Below are positions 26,246 through 34,335 of a stretch of DNA of 64,000 nt, piece after piece. Position numbers and translations under genes: made by a program. How positions within the stretch are numbered: position 1 is the first letter of the stretch; every line of letters begins with the position of its first letter. The DNA is from Streptomyces iakyrus (lineage in GTDB: Bacteria > Actinomycetota > Actinomycetes > Streptomycetales > Streptomycetaceae). Under the pieces are notes generated by a model. The model ran no database searches. It was not told where the DNA came from and saw only the letters and a list, made by a program, of their open reading frames with translations. The stretch spans positions 1 through 64,000 of the forward strand of contig NZ_JNXI01000007.1 in NCBI RefSeq assembly GCF_000717055.1, in the 5' to 3' direction.

Positions 26246-26941
26246 ATGTCGAAGATCCTCTTCGTCGTCACCGGCGCCGACACCTGGACCCTGGCCGACG
26301 GCACCGAGCACCCCACCGGCTTCTGGGCCGAGGAGGCCGTCGCCCCGTACGAGGCGTTCCGGGCGGCCGGCCATGAGGTCGTCGTGGCCACGCCCGGCGG
26401 TGTCGAGCCCACCGTCGACCGGGCCTCCCTGGCGCCCGAGGTGAACGGCGGCCAGGAGAACGCCGACCGGATCGCGAAGGCGCTGGAGTCCTTTGCCGAG
26501 CTGCGGCGTCCGGTCCGGCTGGAGGACGTCCGGCTGGACGACTACGCGGCCGTCTTCTACCCCGGCGGCCACGGCCCGATGGAGGACCTCGCCGTGAATG
26601 CCGACTCCGGCCGGCTGCTCGCCCGGGCTCTGGAGTCGGGCAGGCCGCTCGGTGTCGTATGCCACGGTCCTGCCGCGCTGCTGGCCGCCGTCGGGACCGA
26701 CGGCGAGAACGCCTTCGCCGGCTACGAGGTCGCGGCGTTCACCAACGCCGAGGAGGTCCAGGGCGGTCTCGCGGACCGCGCGAAGTGGCTGCTCCAGGAC
26801 CGTCTCACCGAAGCCGGGGTGACCGTACGGGCCGGCGAGCCGTGGGCCCCGCACGTGGTCACCGACCGCAACCTGGTCACGGGCCAGAACCCCGCGTCGT
26901 CGGCCCCGCTGGCGGAGGAACTGCTGAAGCGGCTGGGCTGA
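26246..26941 (+). CDS. DJ-1/PfpI-superfamily class I glutamine amidotransferase-like protein
   Basis: The product is 231 aa from ATG 26246 (GGAG ~10 nt upstream). It shows the Hsp31/YhbO-like features FVVTGADTWTLADGTEHPTGFWAEE, YEAFRAAGHEVVVATPGG, AVFYPGGHGPMEDL with the acidic residue, and the nucleophile elbow VCHGPAALL with the catalytic Cys. Relatives act as glyoxalase III-type enzymes or chaperones. It is divergent from and probably controlled by the LysR gene. Confidence 0.9.
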   Translation: MSKILFVVTGADTWTLADGTEHPTGFWAEEAVAPYEAFRAAGHEVVVATPGGVEPTVDRASLAPEVNGGQENADRIAKALESFAELRRPVRLEDVRLDDYAAVFYPGGHGPMEDLAVNADSGRLLARALESGRPLGVVCHGPAALLAAVGTDGENAFAGYEVAAFTNAEEVQGGLADRAKWLLQDRLTEAGVTVRAGEPWAPHVVTDRNLVTGQNPASSAPLAEELLKRLG

Positions 26942-26983
26942 GAACTCGCGCGGGGCCGCCGGGCCGGGGGCCGGTGATGCCGC

Positions 26984-29431
26984 TCAGCGGCCCAGCACCA
27001 GCTCCGCCCACACCTGCTTGCCGCCGCTGACCGGGAGGGTCCCCCAGGTCGCGGAGACGGCCTCGACGAGGAGGATGCCCCGGCCGCCGGTGGCCTCCCA
27101 GCCGATGCTGGTCGGCCTGACCGGCGACCGGGGGGAGGCGTCGGCGATGGCGACGCGCAGCCGGTTGTTCACGAGGGTCAGGTCCATGCGGACCTTGCCG
27201 TCGGTGTGGACGAGGGCGTTGGTGACCAGTTCGGAGACGACGAGGAGGACGGCGTCGTACTCGGCGGTGACGCCCCAGGAGCGCAGGGTGCGCCGGGCGA
27301 AGCGGCGGGCGTGCCCGACGGCCTGCGGCACCCGCCAGACCGTCCAGCTCTCCCGGAGCGGGCGCAGGTCCATGCCGTCGTAGCGCATCAGGAGCAGGGC
27401 GACGTCGTCGCTGCGCGGGGCGTTGCCCAGCAGGGCGTCGGCCACGAGCCCGAGGTCGGTGGGGCCGGCGGCGGCCAGCTGCTCGGCGAGGTGGTCCATG
27501 GCTTCGTCGATGTCGGACTCGGGCGTCTCGACGAGCCCGTCCGTGGCGAGGGCGATCAGGATGCCCGGCGCCAGGCGGAGCGGGCTCATGGGGAAGTCGG
27601 CCCGGGCGACCACTCCGAGCGGCGGTCCGCCCTCGGCCTCCGCGATCTCGGTCCGGCCGTCCGGGTGGCGCAGCACCGGCGGCAGATGCCCGGCGCGCAC
27701 GCACCAGGCGGCGCCCTCTTCCAGGTCGACGTCGACATAGCAACAGGTCGCGAACAGGTCGCTCTCCATGTCCACCAGGAGCCGGTTGGCGTGCGCGACC
27801 ACCACGTCCGGCGGGTGCCCCTCGACGGCGTAGGCGCGCAGGGCGGTGCGCATCTGGCCCATGAGGGTGGCGGCGCCGGCGCTGTGGCCCTGGACGTCGC
27901 CGATGACGAGGGCCACGTGGTTGTCGGGCAGCGGGATGACGTCGTACCAGTCGCCGCCGAGTTCGAGTCCGGCCGTGCTCGGCAGGTAGCGGGCCACGGC
28001 CACCGCGCCCGGCAGCCGGGGCAGGCTGCGCGGCAGCAGTTGGCGCTGGAGCATGCCGACGAGTTCGTGCTCGGCGTCGAAGGCCCGGGCCCGCACCAGG
28101 GCCTGTCCGGCGAGACCGGCGCAGGCGGTGAGCAGGGCGCGTTCGTCGGTGCCGAAGTCGTGCGGGGTGTCCCAGCCGATCAGGCAGGCTCCGGCCATGC
28201 GGTTGCCGGCGGGCAGCGGCAGGACGGCGAGGCCCCCGGGTCCGACCTCGGCCAACGCGCGTTCCAGGGGGCTGCCGGCGGGCCAGATGCGGGCCCGGCC
28301 CTCGCGCAGCGCGGCCGCGAGGGTGGGCATGGCGCGCACGGGGGCGTCGGGCCACTCGGTGCGCCACTCCGAGCGCCACAGCTCGGGCCATGCCTCGGGT
28401 TCGGGCGGGTCGAGGACGGTGACGACGAGCCGTTCGCTCTCCAGCTCGGCGAGTGCGATCCGGTCGGCCCTCAGCGGCCGGCGCAGCGCCGCGACCACGG
28501 CCTTGCCGACGTCGCGGACGGTGACGGCGGTGGCCAGCGCGGCGGCCAGCCGCTGGACGCGGGCCACGTCGGTGACGTCGGAGCGCAGCGTCGAGACGTC
28601 GACGACCGTGCCCACGAGCCGCGCCGGGCGGCCCTCGCCGCCGGGCAGGAGGCGCCCGCGCAGCCGGAGCCACTTCGGCGGGCCGGTGGGCTGGAGCACC
28701 CGGAATTCCAGCTCGCGGTCGCCGATGGACATGTGGTCCGCCTCCACGACGGACATCAGGGACGGCAGGTCCTCGGGGACGGTCAGGCTGAGCAGCGTCT
28801 CGACCCGGCCGTCGAACTCCTGGAGGTCCAGGCCGAACAGGTCCAGCAGGTCGTCGCCGACCCGGACCCGGCCGGTGTCCATGGCGAGGCTGAAGGCGTT
28901 CGGCGGCAGGTCGCCGGCCTCGGCGGGCGCGGCCGGGGCGGTGAAGGCGACCGCGTCGGAGACGAGTTCCAGGCACCTGAGGTCGTCGGCGGTGAAGCCG
29001 CCGGGGAGTTCGCTCACGGCCAGCAGGCAGCCGCCGTCCCCTTGCACGGGCAGGGCCGTCAGGAAGAAGTCCCCGGAGGGAACGCGCCGCGCCTGAGCGT
29101 CCGCGGCCAGTTCCGCCGGGCCCAGCGACACCGGCCGTCCGCCGCGGTGGGCCGCGGCGACCGGGGACCGCCCGGCCCGCGGGTAGCTGTCGCGCAGCCC
29201 GTACAGCGTCCTCGGGACTCCGGCCGACTCCATCAGGCACAGCAGCTCGCCGTCCTGGGCGGGAGCGTAGACGGCGGCGAAGGCGGCACCGGCGAAGACG
29301 AGTGCCTGTTCGAGGACGCGGCGCAGGCGTTCGGGTGAGTCCCGATCGGCCGCGATCGCCTTGAGGGCACCTTCGGCACGCGTCGTTCGCGTTCCGCGCT
29401 CCTGGGCGCCCTGACTGACCACGTTGGCCAT
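26984..29431 (-). CDS. Multi-sensor PP2C/SpoIIE phosphatase with C-terminal anti-sigma kinase domain
   Basis: The product is 815 aa from ATG 29431; the frame runs on upstream to 31852 but that part is antisense to ramC. Order: GAF (~25-150), PAS (~165-280, MDTGRVRVGDDLLDLFGLD), GAF (~285-435), SpoIIE/PP2C (~470-665: LQRQLLPRSLP, LELGGDWYDVIPL, LVIGDVQGHSAGAATLMGQMRTALRAYA, LIALATDGLVE), then an RsbW-like HATPase (~690-812: LVVSELVTNALVHTDG, GGRGILLVEAVSATWG). Such proteins tune partner-switching cascades that free sigma factors. It is divergent from ramC. The start has no strong RBS, so the exact N-terminus is uncertain. Confidence 0.88.
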   Translation of the reverse strand: MANVVSQGAQERGTRTTRAEGALKAIAADRDSPERLRRVLEQALVFAGAAFAAVYAPAQDGELLCLMESAGVPRTLYGLRDSYPRAGRSPVAAAHRGGRPVSLGPAELAADAQARRVPSGDFFLTALPVQGDGGCLLAVSELPGGFTADDLRCLELVSDAVAFTAPAAPAEAGDLPPNAFSLAMDTGRVRVGDDLLDLFGLDLQEFDGRVETLLSLTVPEDLPSLMSVVEADHMSIGDRELEFRVLQPTGPPKWLRLRGRLLPGGEGRPARLVGTVVDVSTLRSDVTDVARVQRLAAALATAVTVRDVGKAVVAALRRPLRADRIALAELESERLVVTVLDPPEPEAWPELWRSEWRTEWPDAPVRAMPTLAAALREGRARIWPAGSPLERALAEVGPGGLAVLPLPAGNRMAGACLIGWDTPHDFGTDERALLTACAGLAGQALVRARAFDAEHELVGMLQRQLLPRSLPRLPGAVAVARYLPSTAGLELGGDWYDVIPLPDNHVALVIGDVQGHSAGAATLMGQMRTALRAYAVEGHPPDVVVAHANRLLVDMESDLFATCCYVDVDLEEGAAWCVRAGHLPPVLRHPDGRTEIAEAEGGPPLGVVARADFPMSPLRLAPGILIALATDGLVETPESDIDEAMDHLAEQLAAAGPTDLGLVADALLGNAPRSDDVALLLMRYDGMDLRPLRESWTVWRVPQAVGHARRFARRTLRSWGVTAEYDAVLLVVSELVTNALVHTDGKVRMDLTLVNNRLRVAIADASPRSPVRPTSIGWEATGGRGILLVEAVSATWGTLPVSGGKQVWAELVLGR

Positions 29432-29521
29432 TACAGCGCTTATGGGACACCTGCGCAGCCCCTGTGGGCGTTCCGTGGAGGCTCGGCGGCGCGTGCGCTC
29501 GAAAGGATCCGAACATGTCTT

Positions 29522-29533
29522 AACGCATGCGTT
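29522..29533. promoter_or_regulatory. Perfect 12-bp palindrome upstream of ramC
   Basis: AACGCATGCGTT is a perfect palindrome in the 186-nt divergent interval between the PP2C gene and ramC, ~85 nt before the ramC start. It may be a binding site for a regulator of either gene; it is not identifiable as a known RamR box. Confidence 0.4.
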
Positions 29534-29617
29534 CCGCACGGTGTTCTCGTGACAGGCGTGACTGTGCGTGCACGGTTCGTGGCTGGAAAGCTCGGTGCTC
29601 GTCACGGAGGGGGACGC

Positions 29618-32212
29618 ATGGACAAGCGGTACGAGGTGTACGCGCTGGCCGACCGGCATTTCTACGAGACGCCGGACCGGCTGGCGCAGGACGGGCAGGG
29701 GACAGCCGCCCACCTCTACGAGACGGCCCGCCGGCCGCTGCCCGAGGGCTGGGAGTCGGCCCGGATCGGCGACTGGCAGACGATGACACCGCTCGGCCCG
29801 GACGGTGAACCCCTCCAGGGCCCGGCCCAGGGGTGGAAGATCCACGCCTCGGCGACCCGGGCGAACGCGGAGGAGATCGCCGCGATCGTGTGGGACTACT
29901 GCGTCGAGCGGCGCGTCCCCTTCAAGTTCGTTCCGGGCCCGCACCTGCTCCACCTGCGCAACACCAAGTACGCCCCGCGCGACGGCAGCGGCAAGTTCGT
30001 CACCGTCTACCCGGCCGACGAGGAGCAGCTGCACCAGGTGCTGCGCGAGCTGGGCGCACTGCTGGAGGGGTTCGAGGGGCCGTACATCCTCACCGATCTG
30101 CGCTGGGGCGAGGGCCCGCTGTACGTGCGCTACGGCGCCTTCGCTCGGGCGTTCGTCGTGGACGAGCGGGGCTCGCTGGTGCCGGCGGTGCGGGACGGCG
30201 AGGGGCGGCTGGTGCCGGACCGGCGATCGCCGTCCTTCCAGGTGCCCGAGTGGGTGACGCTCCCGGCGTTCCTCCAGCCGCACCTCGACGCGCGGAACAA
30301 CACGACGACCGGCGAGCTGCCGTACCGCATCGAGAAGGCGCTGCACTTCTCCAACGGCGGCGGGGTCTACGCCGGCACCGACACCCGGGACGGGCGCAAG
30401 GTCGTCCTCAAGGAGGGGCGGCCGCATGCGGGGCTCGCCTCGGACGGCGCCGACGCGATCGCCCGGCTGGAGCGGGAGAAGCGGGCGCTGGAGCAGGTCG
30501 CGGGCACGGGCGTGGTCCCGGAGGTGCGCGACTGGTTCGAGCTCGGCGGGCACCGCTTCCTGGTGATGGACTTCCTGGAGGGCCGTCCGCTCAACTCCTT
30601 CTTCGCCGAGCGGCACCCGCTGCTCACCCAGGACCCCGACCCGGAGGCCGTCGCCTCCTACACGGCCTGGGCGCTGCGCATCCACCGCAGGGTGGAGGAG
30701 GCCGTGGCGGCGGTGCACGCCCGGGGCATCGTCTTCAATGACCTGCACGTCTTCAACATCATGGTCGCCCCGGACGAGGAGACGGTGTTCCTCCTCGACT
30801 TCGAGGCCGCGGCGCCCACCGGGGAGAACGGCCGGCAGGTCGTCGCCCACCCCGGGTTCTTCGCGCCGCCGGACCGCCGGGGCGCCGACATCGACCGCTA
30901 TGCGCTGGCCTGTCTGCGGCTGGCCCTGTTCCTGCCCGTGACCACGCTGTTCGTGGTCGACCGGGGCAAGGCGGCGCACCTGGCGGAGGTGATCGCTCAG
31001 CAGTTCCCGGACGTGCCGCGGGAGTTCCTCGACGAGGCGGTCACGGAGATCACCCGGGAGGTGTCCGGCCGTACCGTGGCCGCTCCCTCCTCGCCGGTGG
31101 ACCCGGGCGACTGGCCCTACAGCCGCGACTCGATGGTCAAGGCCATCCTCGCCTCGGCCACCCCGGAACGCGACGACCGGCTCTTCCCCGGCGACGTCGC
31201 GCAGTTCTCGGACGGCGGCGGGCTCGGGCTCGCCCATGGCGCAGCGGGGGTGCTGTTCGCGCTGGACGCGGCCGGCGCCGAGCGGTACGAGGAGGGCGAG
31301 CGCTGGCTGCTGGACCGGACGGCACCGGCCCCGGTCGGTACCCCGCTCGGCCTGTACGACGGGCTGGCGGGTGTCGCCCTGGTCCTCGACCGGCTCGGGC
31401 ACCGGCAGCGGGCGCTGGACCTGGTCGAGGGCATCCTCGCCGAGCGGTGGCAGAAGCTCTCCTCCGACCTGCACGGCGGACTGGCCGGGCTGGGACTCGT
31501 CCTCGGGCACCTGGCCCGTACGACCGGGGAGGCGGCACTGAGCGATCGGGCCCACGAGGCGGCGCGGATCCTCGTACAACGGCTCACGGAGCCGGTCCCG
31601 GCCTCGTCCCGGCCGCGCGCCGGACTGCTGCGCGGCGCGAGCGGCCCCGCCCTGCTCATGCTGCGGCAGTACGAGTGGACGGGCGAGGAGGCCTGGCTGG
31701 AGGCGGCGGCCGTGGCCCTGCGCCGGGACCTGGCCTCCTGCGTCACCCGCGAGAACGGTTCGCTGGAGGTCGACGAGGGCTGGCGGACCCTGCCCTACCT
31801 CGGCGACGGCAGCGCGGGCCTCGGCATGGTCCTCGACGATCTCGTCCACCACTCCCCCGGGCTCGCCGGGGAGTTCGCGACGGCCCGCTCCGGTGTGCTC
31901 GCCGCGGCCACCTCACGCTTCTACGCGCAGCCCGGGCTCTTCCAGGGCCGCGCCGGAATGATCCTGCACCTCAGCCGCACGACCACGCCGGGCGCGACCG
32001 GGGACCGGCTGGCGGCGCAGATCGCCGGGCTCGGCTGGTTCGCGATGGCGTACCAGGGCCAACTCGCCTTTCCCGGCCACCAGATGATGCGGCTCTCCAT
32101 GGACCTCGCCACCGGAACGGCAGGGTGCCTGCTGGCGCTCGGCGCGGCCCTCGGCCCGGCGGCCGACGCCCACCTGCCGTTCCTCCCGCCGCCCGGAGGG
32201 CGGCCCCACTGA
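29618..32212 (+). CDS. ramC: Class III lanthipeptide synthetase (RamC/AmfT-like LanKC)
   Basis: The product is 864 aa from ATG 29618 (RBS GGAGG). It modifies the ramS peptide by Ser/Thr phosphorylation, elimination and cyclisation. An N-terminal lyase-like domain (~1-215: WKIHASATRANAEEIA, VPFKFVPGPHLLHLRN, GKFVTVYPADEEQL, GPYILTDLRWGEGPLYVRYG) is followed by a protein-kinase domain (~235-500: VVLKEGRP Lys ~263, IVFNDLHVFNIM catalytic Asp ~373, LLDFEAA at the DFG position). The last part is a LanC-like toroid (~540-860: GLYDGLAGVAL, SDLHGGLAGLGLVLGHLA, LGDGSAGLG, LFQGRAGMI). No zinc-ligand set of classical LanC is evident, as is normal for class III enzymes. The precursor gene follows 84 nt downstream. 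Confidence 0.95.
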   Translation: MDKRYEVYALADRHFYETPDRLAQDGQGTAAHLYETARRPLPEGWESARIGDWQTMTPLGPDGEPLQGPAQGWKIHASATRANAEEIAAIVWDYCVERRVPFKFVPGPHLLHLRNTKYAPRDGSGKFVTVYPADEEQLHQVLRELGALLEGFEGPYILTDLRWGEGPLYVRYGAFARAFVVDERGSLVPAVRDGEGRLVPDRRSPSFQVPEWVTLPAFLQPHLDARNNTTTGELPYRIEKALHFSNGGGVYAGTDTRDGRKVVLKEGRPHAGLASDGADAIARLEREKRALEQVAGTGVVPEVRDWFELGGHRFLVMDFLEGRPLNSFFAERHPLLTQDPDPEAVASYTAWALRIHRRVEEAVAAVHARGIVFNDLHVFNIMVAPDEETVFLLDFEAAAPTGENGRQVVAHPGFFAPPDRRGADIDRYALACLRLALFLPVTTLFVVDRGKAAHLAEVIAQQFPDVPREFLDEAVTEITREVSGRTVAAPSSPVDPGDWPYSRDSMVKAILASATPERDDRLFPGDVAQFSDGGGLGLAHGAAGVLFALDAAGAERYEEGERWLLDRTAPAPVGTPLGLYDGLAGVALVLDRLGHRQRALDLVEGILAERWQKLSSDLHGGLAGLGLVLGHLARTTGEAALSDRAHEAARILVQRLTEPVPASSRPRAGLLRGASGPALLMLRQYEWTGEEAWLEAAAVALRRDLASCVTRENGSLEVDEGWRTLPYLGDGSAGLGMVLDDLVHHSPGLAGEFATARSGVLAAATSRFYAQPGLFQGRAGMILHLSRTTTPGATGDRLAAQIAGLGWFAMAYQGQLAFPGHQMMRLSMDLATGTAGCLLALGAALGPAADAHLPFLPPPGGRPH

Positions 32213-32296
32213 CGCGGCTGCGCGATCCCGCGGAGTCGTGACCCAACCCCGTCCCCACGGATGACCACGGACGGACACCCAATGGAAGGACACACC

Positions 32297-32413
32297 ATGG
32301 CACTTCTCGACCTGCAGACCATCGAGACCGAAGAGCGCACGGACGGCGGCGGCAACAGCACCGTGAGCCTGCTCTCCTGCATCAGCGCCGCGAGCGTTCT
32401 GCTCTGTCTCTGA
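32297..32413 (+). CDS. ramS: Class III lanthipeptide precursor (SapB/AmfS-like)
   Basis: The 38-aa peptide starts at ATG 32297 (RBS GGAAGGA). The leader begins MALLDLQTIET, matching the LLDLQ recognition motif of RamS/AmfS leaders. The core ends with two exact labionin motifs: S21-x-x-S24-x-x-x-C28 and S30-x-x-S33-x-x-x-C37, with hydrophobic residues inside each ring (LLS and VLL). This predicts two labionin/lanthionine rings and a surfactant-like morphogen that aids aerial growth. Compared with SapB, the core has no N-terminal TGS, only one residue (I29) between the rings, and ends in Leu. Confidence 0.93.
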   Translation: MALLDLQTIETEERTDGGGNSTVSLLSCISAASVLLCL

Positions 32414-32430
32414 CCGACGGTCTGCTCGCT

Positions 32431-32467
32431 CCGGGCGGCTCCCTCCCTTCGGGGAGGGGCCGCCCGG
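32431..32467 (+). terminator. Hairpin between ramS and ramA (attenuator-type)
   Basis: CCGGGCGGC-T-CCCTCCC (32431-32447) pairs with 32452-32467 across a TTCG loop, with a single bulged T. It lies 17 nt past the ramS stop and before ramA. It would favour abundant precursor mRNA with reduced readthrough into the transporter genes. Confidence 0.75.
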
Positions 32468-32496
32468 GGTCCTTCCCCTCCCAGGAAAGGCCCCGT

Positions 32497-34335
32497 ATGA
32501 CCGCGCGCGACGACGACCCGGCGGCCGGACACGCGCGCACGCTGCTGCGCACGGCCACCCGGTACAGCGGGTCCCGCTGTGCGGCGCTGTGCCTGGTGAG
32601 CATCGCCGCGACGGGTGCCGGACTGCTGCTCCCGGCCGTGCTGGGCCGGGCCCTCGATCTGCTGCTGGCGCAGGCTCCGGCGACCCGCTGGGTGCTGTAC
32701 TGCGCCGGCCTCGTTCTGTTGCTCGGACTGCTCGACGCGGTCCAGACCGTCCTCACCGGCACCATCGACGCCCGCACCACCGCGTGGCTGCGCCGCCGGC
32801 TGACCGGGCACGTGCTCGGCGTCGGCCCGCGCGCCGCCGACCGCTTCGGCTCCGGTGACCTCGTCGCGCGGCTGGTCGGCAACGCCGCCGAGGCGGGGAC
32901 CACTCCGGCGGCCCGTGCGGCGCTGGTCGCCGCGCTCGCCGGTCCCGTCGGCGGGGTGGTCGCGCTGGGTCTGATCGACTGGTGGCTCGCGGCCGTGTTC
33001 CTCGCCGGTGCGCCCGTGCTCGCCCTTCTCCTGCGCGCCGTCTCCCGGGACACCTCCGAGAGCGCCTCGCGCTACCAGCGGGCCCAGGGCCGGATCGCGG
33101 CCGCGCTGGCGGAGGCCGTCGAGGGCGTCCGCACCGTCCGCGCGGCCGGCACGGAGGAACGTGAGACGGCCCGGGTGCTGCGGCCGCTGCCCGATCTCTC
33201 GACTGCCGGGCACCGCATGTGGCGGGTGCAGGGGCGGGCCGCGGCCCGGGCGGTCGCCGTGGCACCGCTGCTGCAGCTCGCGGTCGTCGCCGTGGCCGGT
33301 GTGCTGCTCACCCGGGGCCGGCTCTCGGTGGGCGAGGTGCTCGCGGCCTCCCGGTACGCGGTGCTCGCCACGGGCGTCGGTGTCCTGGTCGGCCGGCTCG
33401 CGGGCCTGGCGCGGGCCCGGGCCGCGGCCCGGCGCCTCGGCGAGGTCGAGGCCGAGCCCGCCACCGCGTTCGGCACCCGCCGGCTGCCCGAAGGACCCGG
33501 ACGGCTGGAGCTGCGCGGGGTGACGGCCCGGCGCGGCGGACGCGCCGTACTCGACGGGGTGGACCTCGACGTTCCGGGCGGCACGACCCTGGCCGTCGTC
33601 GGCCGGTCCGGCTCGGGCAAGTCACTGCTGGCCGCGCTCGCCGGACGGCTGGCCGACCCGGACGCGGGCGAGGTGCTCCTCGACGGTGTGCCGCTGCGCG
33701 AGCTGCGCCGCGACGACCTGCGCGGCGCCGTCGGCTTCGCCTTCGCCCGTCCCGCCCTCCTCGGCGGCACGATCGGGCAGGCGATCGGCCTCGGTCTGCC
33801 GTCCCCCTCGCCCGGCCGGATCCGCGAGGCGGCCCGCACGGCCCTCGCGGACGACTTCGTGCGCCGCCTCCCGGACGGCTACGACACGGCCGTAGCCGAC
33901 GCCCCGCGCTCCGGCGGCGAGTCCCAACGGCTGGGTCTCGCCCGGGCGTTCGCGCACGGCGGCCGCCTGCTGATCCTCGACGACGCCCTCTCCAGCCTCG
34001 ACACGGTGACCGAACGGCACATCACCGACGCGCTGTTCGGCGACGGCCCGGGCACCACCCGGCTGCTGGTCGCCCACCGCGGCGCCACGGCCGCGTGCGC
34101 CGATGCCGTGGCGTGGCTGGACGGGGGGCGGGTGCGGGCGGTGGGGCGGCACGAGGAGCTGTGGCGGCTCGTGGAGTACCGGGCGGTGTTCGGGGAGGGG
34201 GCCGGGCCCCCGGACCCGGGCGACAGCGACGTGCCACCGGTTTCGGACACCCGGGGCGGGAACGGAGAGGGACATGACGGCATGAGCGGACGGATACGGC
34301 CCGCGGCGGCAGCCGGGGACGGGACGGCTCCGTGA
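32497..34335 (+). CDS. ramA: ABC exporter half-transporter RamA
   Basis: The product is 612 aa from ATG 32497 (RBS AGGAAAGG). The N-terminal six-helix domain covers ~20-320. The ATPase domain has Walker A GRSGSGKS (~368), signature SGGESQRLGLA (~472), Walker B LLILDDALSSLD (~490) and an H-loop at VAHRG. The Q-loop region reads FAFARP, with no glutamine at the usual place. With RamB it should form the exporter of the lanthipeptide. No leader-peptidase domain is present, as usual for class III systems. Confidence 0.92.
   Translation: MTARDDDPAAGHARTLLRTATRYSGSRCAALCLVSIAATGAGLLLPAVLGRALDLLLAQAPATRWVLYCAGLVLLLGLLDAVQTVLTGTIDARTTAWLRRRLTGHVLGVGPRAADRFGSGDLVARLVGNAAEAGTTPAARAALVAALAGPVGGVVALGLIDWWLAAVFLAGAPVLALLLRAVSRDTSESASRYQRAQGRIAAALAEAVEGVRTVRAAGTEERETARVLRPLPDLSTAGHRMWRVQGRAAARAVAVAPLLQLAVVAVAGVLLTRGRLSVGEVLAASRYAVLATGVGVLVGRLAGLARARAAARRLGEVEAEPATAFGTRRLPEGPGRLELRGVTARRGGRAVLDGVDLDVPGGTTLAVVGRSGSGKSLLAALAGRLADPDAGEVLLDGVPLRELRRDDLRGAVGFAFARPALLGGTIGQAIGLGLPSPSPGRIREAARTALADDFVRRLPDGYDTAVADAPRSGGESQRLGLARAFAHGGRLLILDDALSSLDTVTERHITDALFGDGPGTTRLLVAHRGATAACADAVAWLDGGRVRAVGRHEELWRLVEYRAVFGEGAGPPDPGDSDVPPVSDTRGGNGEGHDGMSGRIRPAAAAGDGTAP

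Noticed and set aside
29432..31852. Apparent 1622-aa ORF on the minus strand continuing the PP2C frame
   Set aside because: The N-terminal ~800 residues are antisense to ramC and of shadow composition; the phosphatase starts at 29431.
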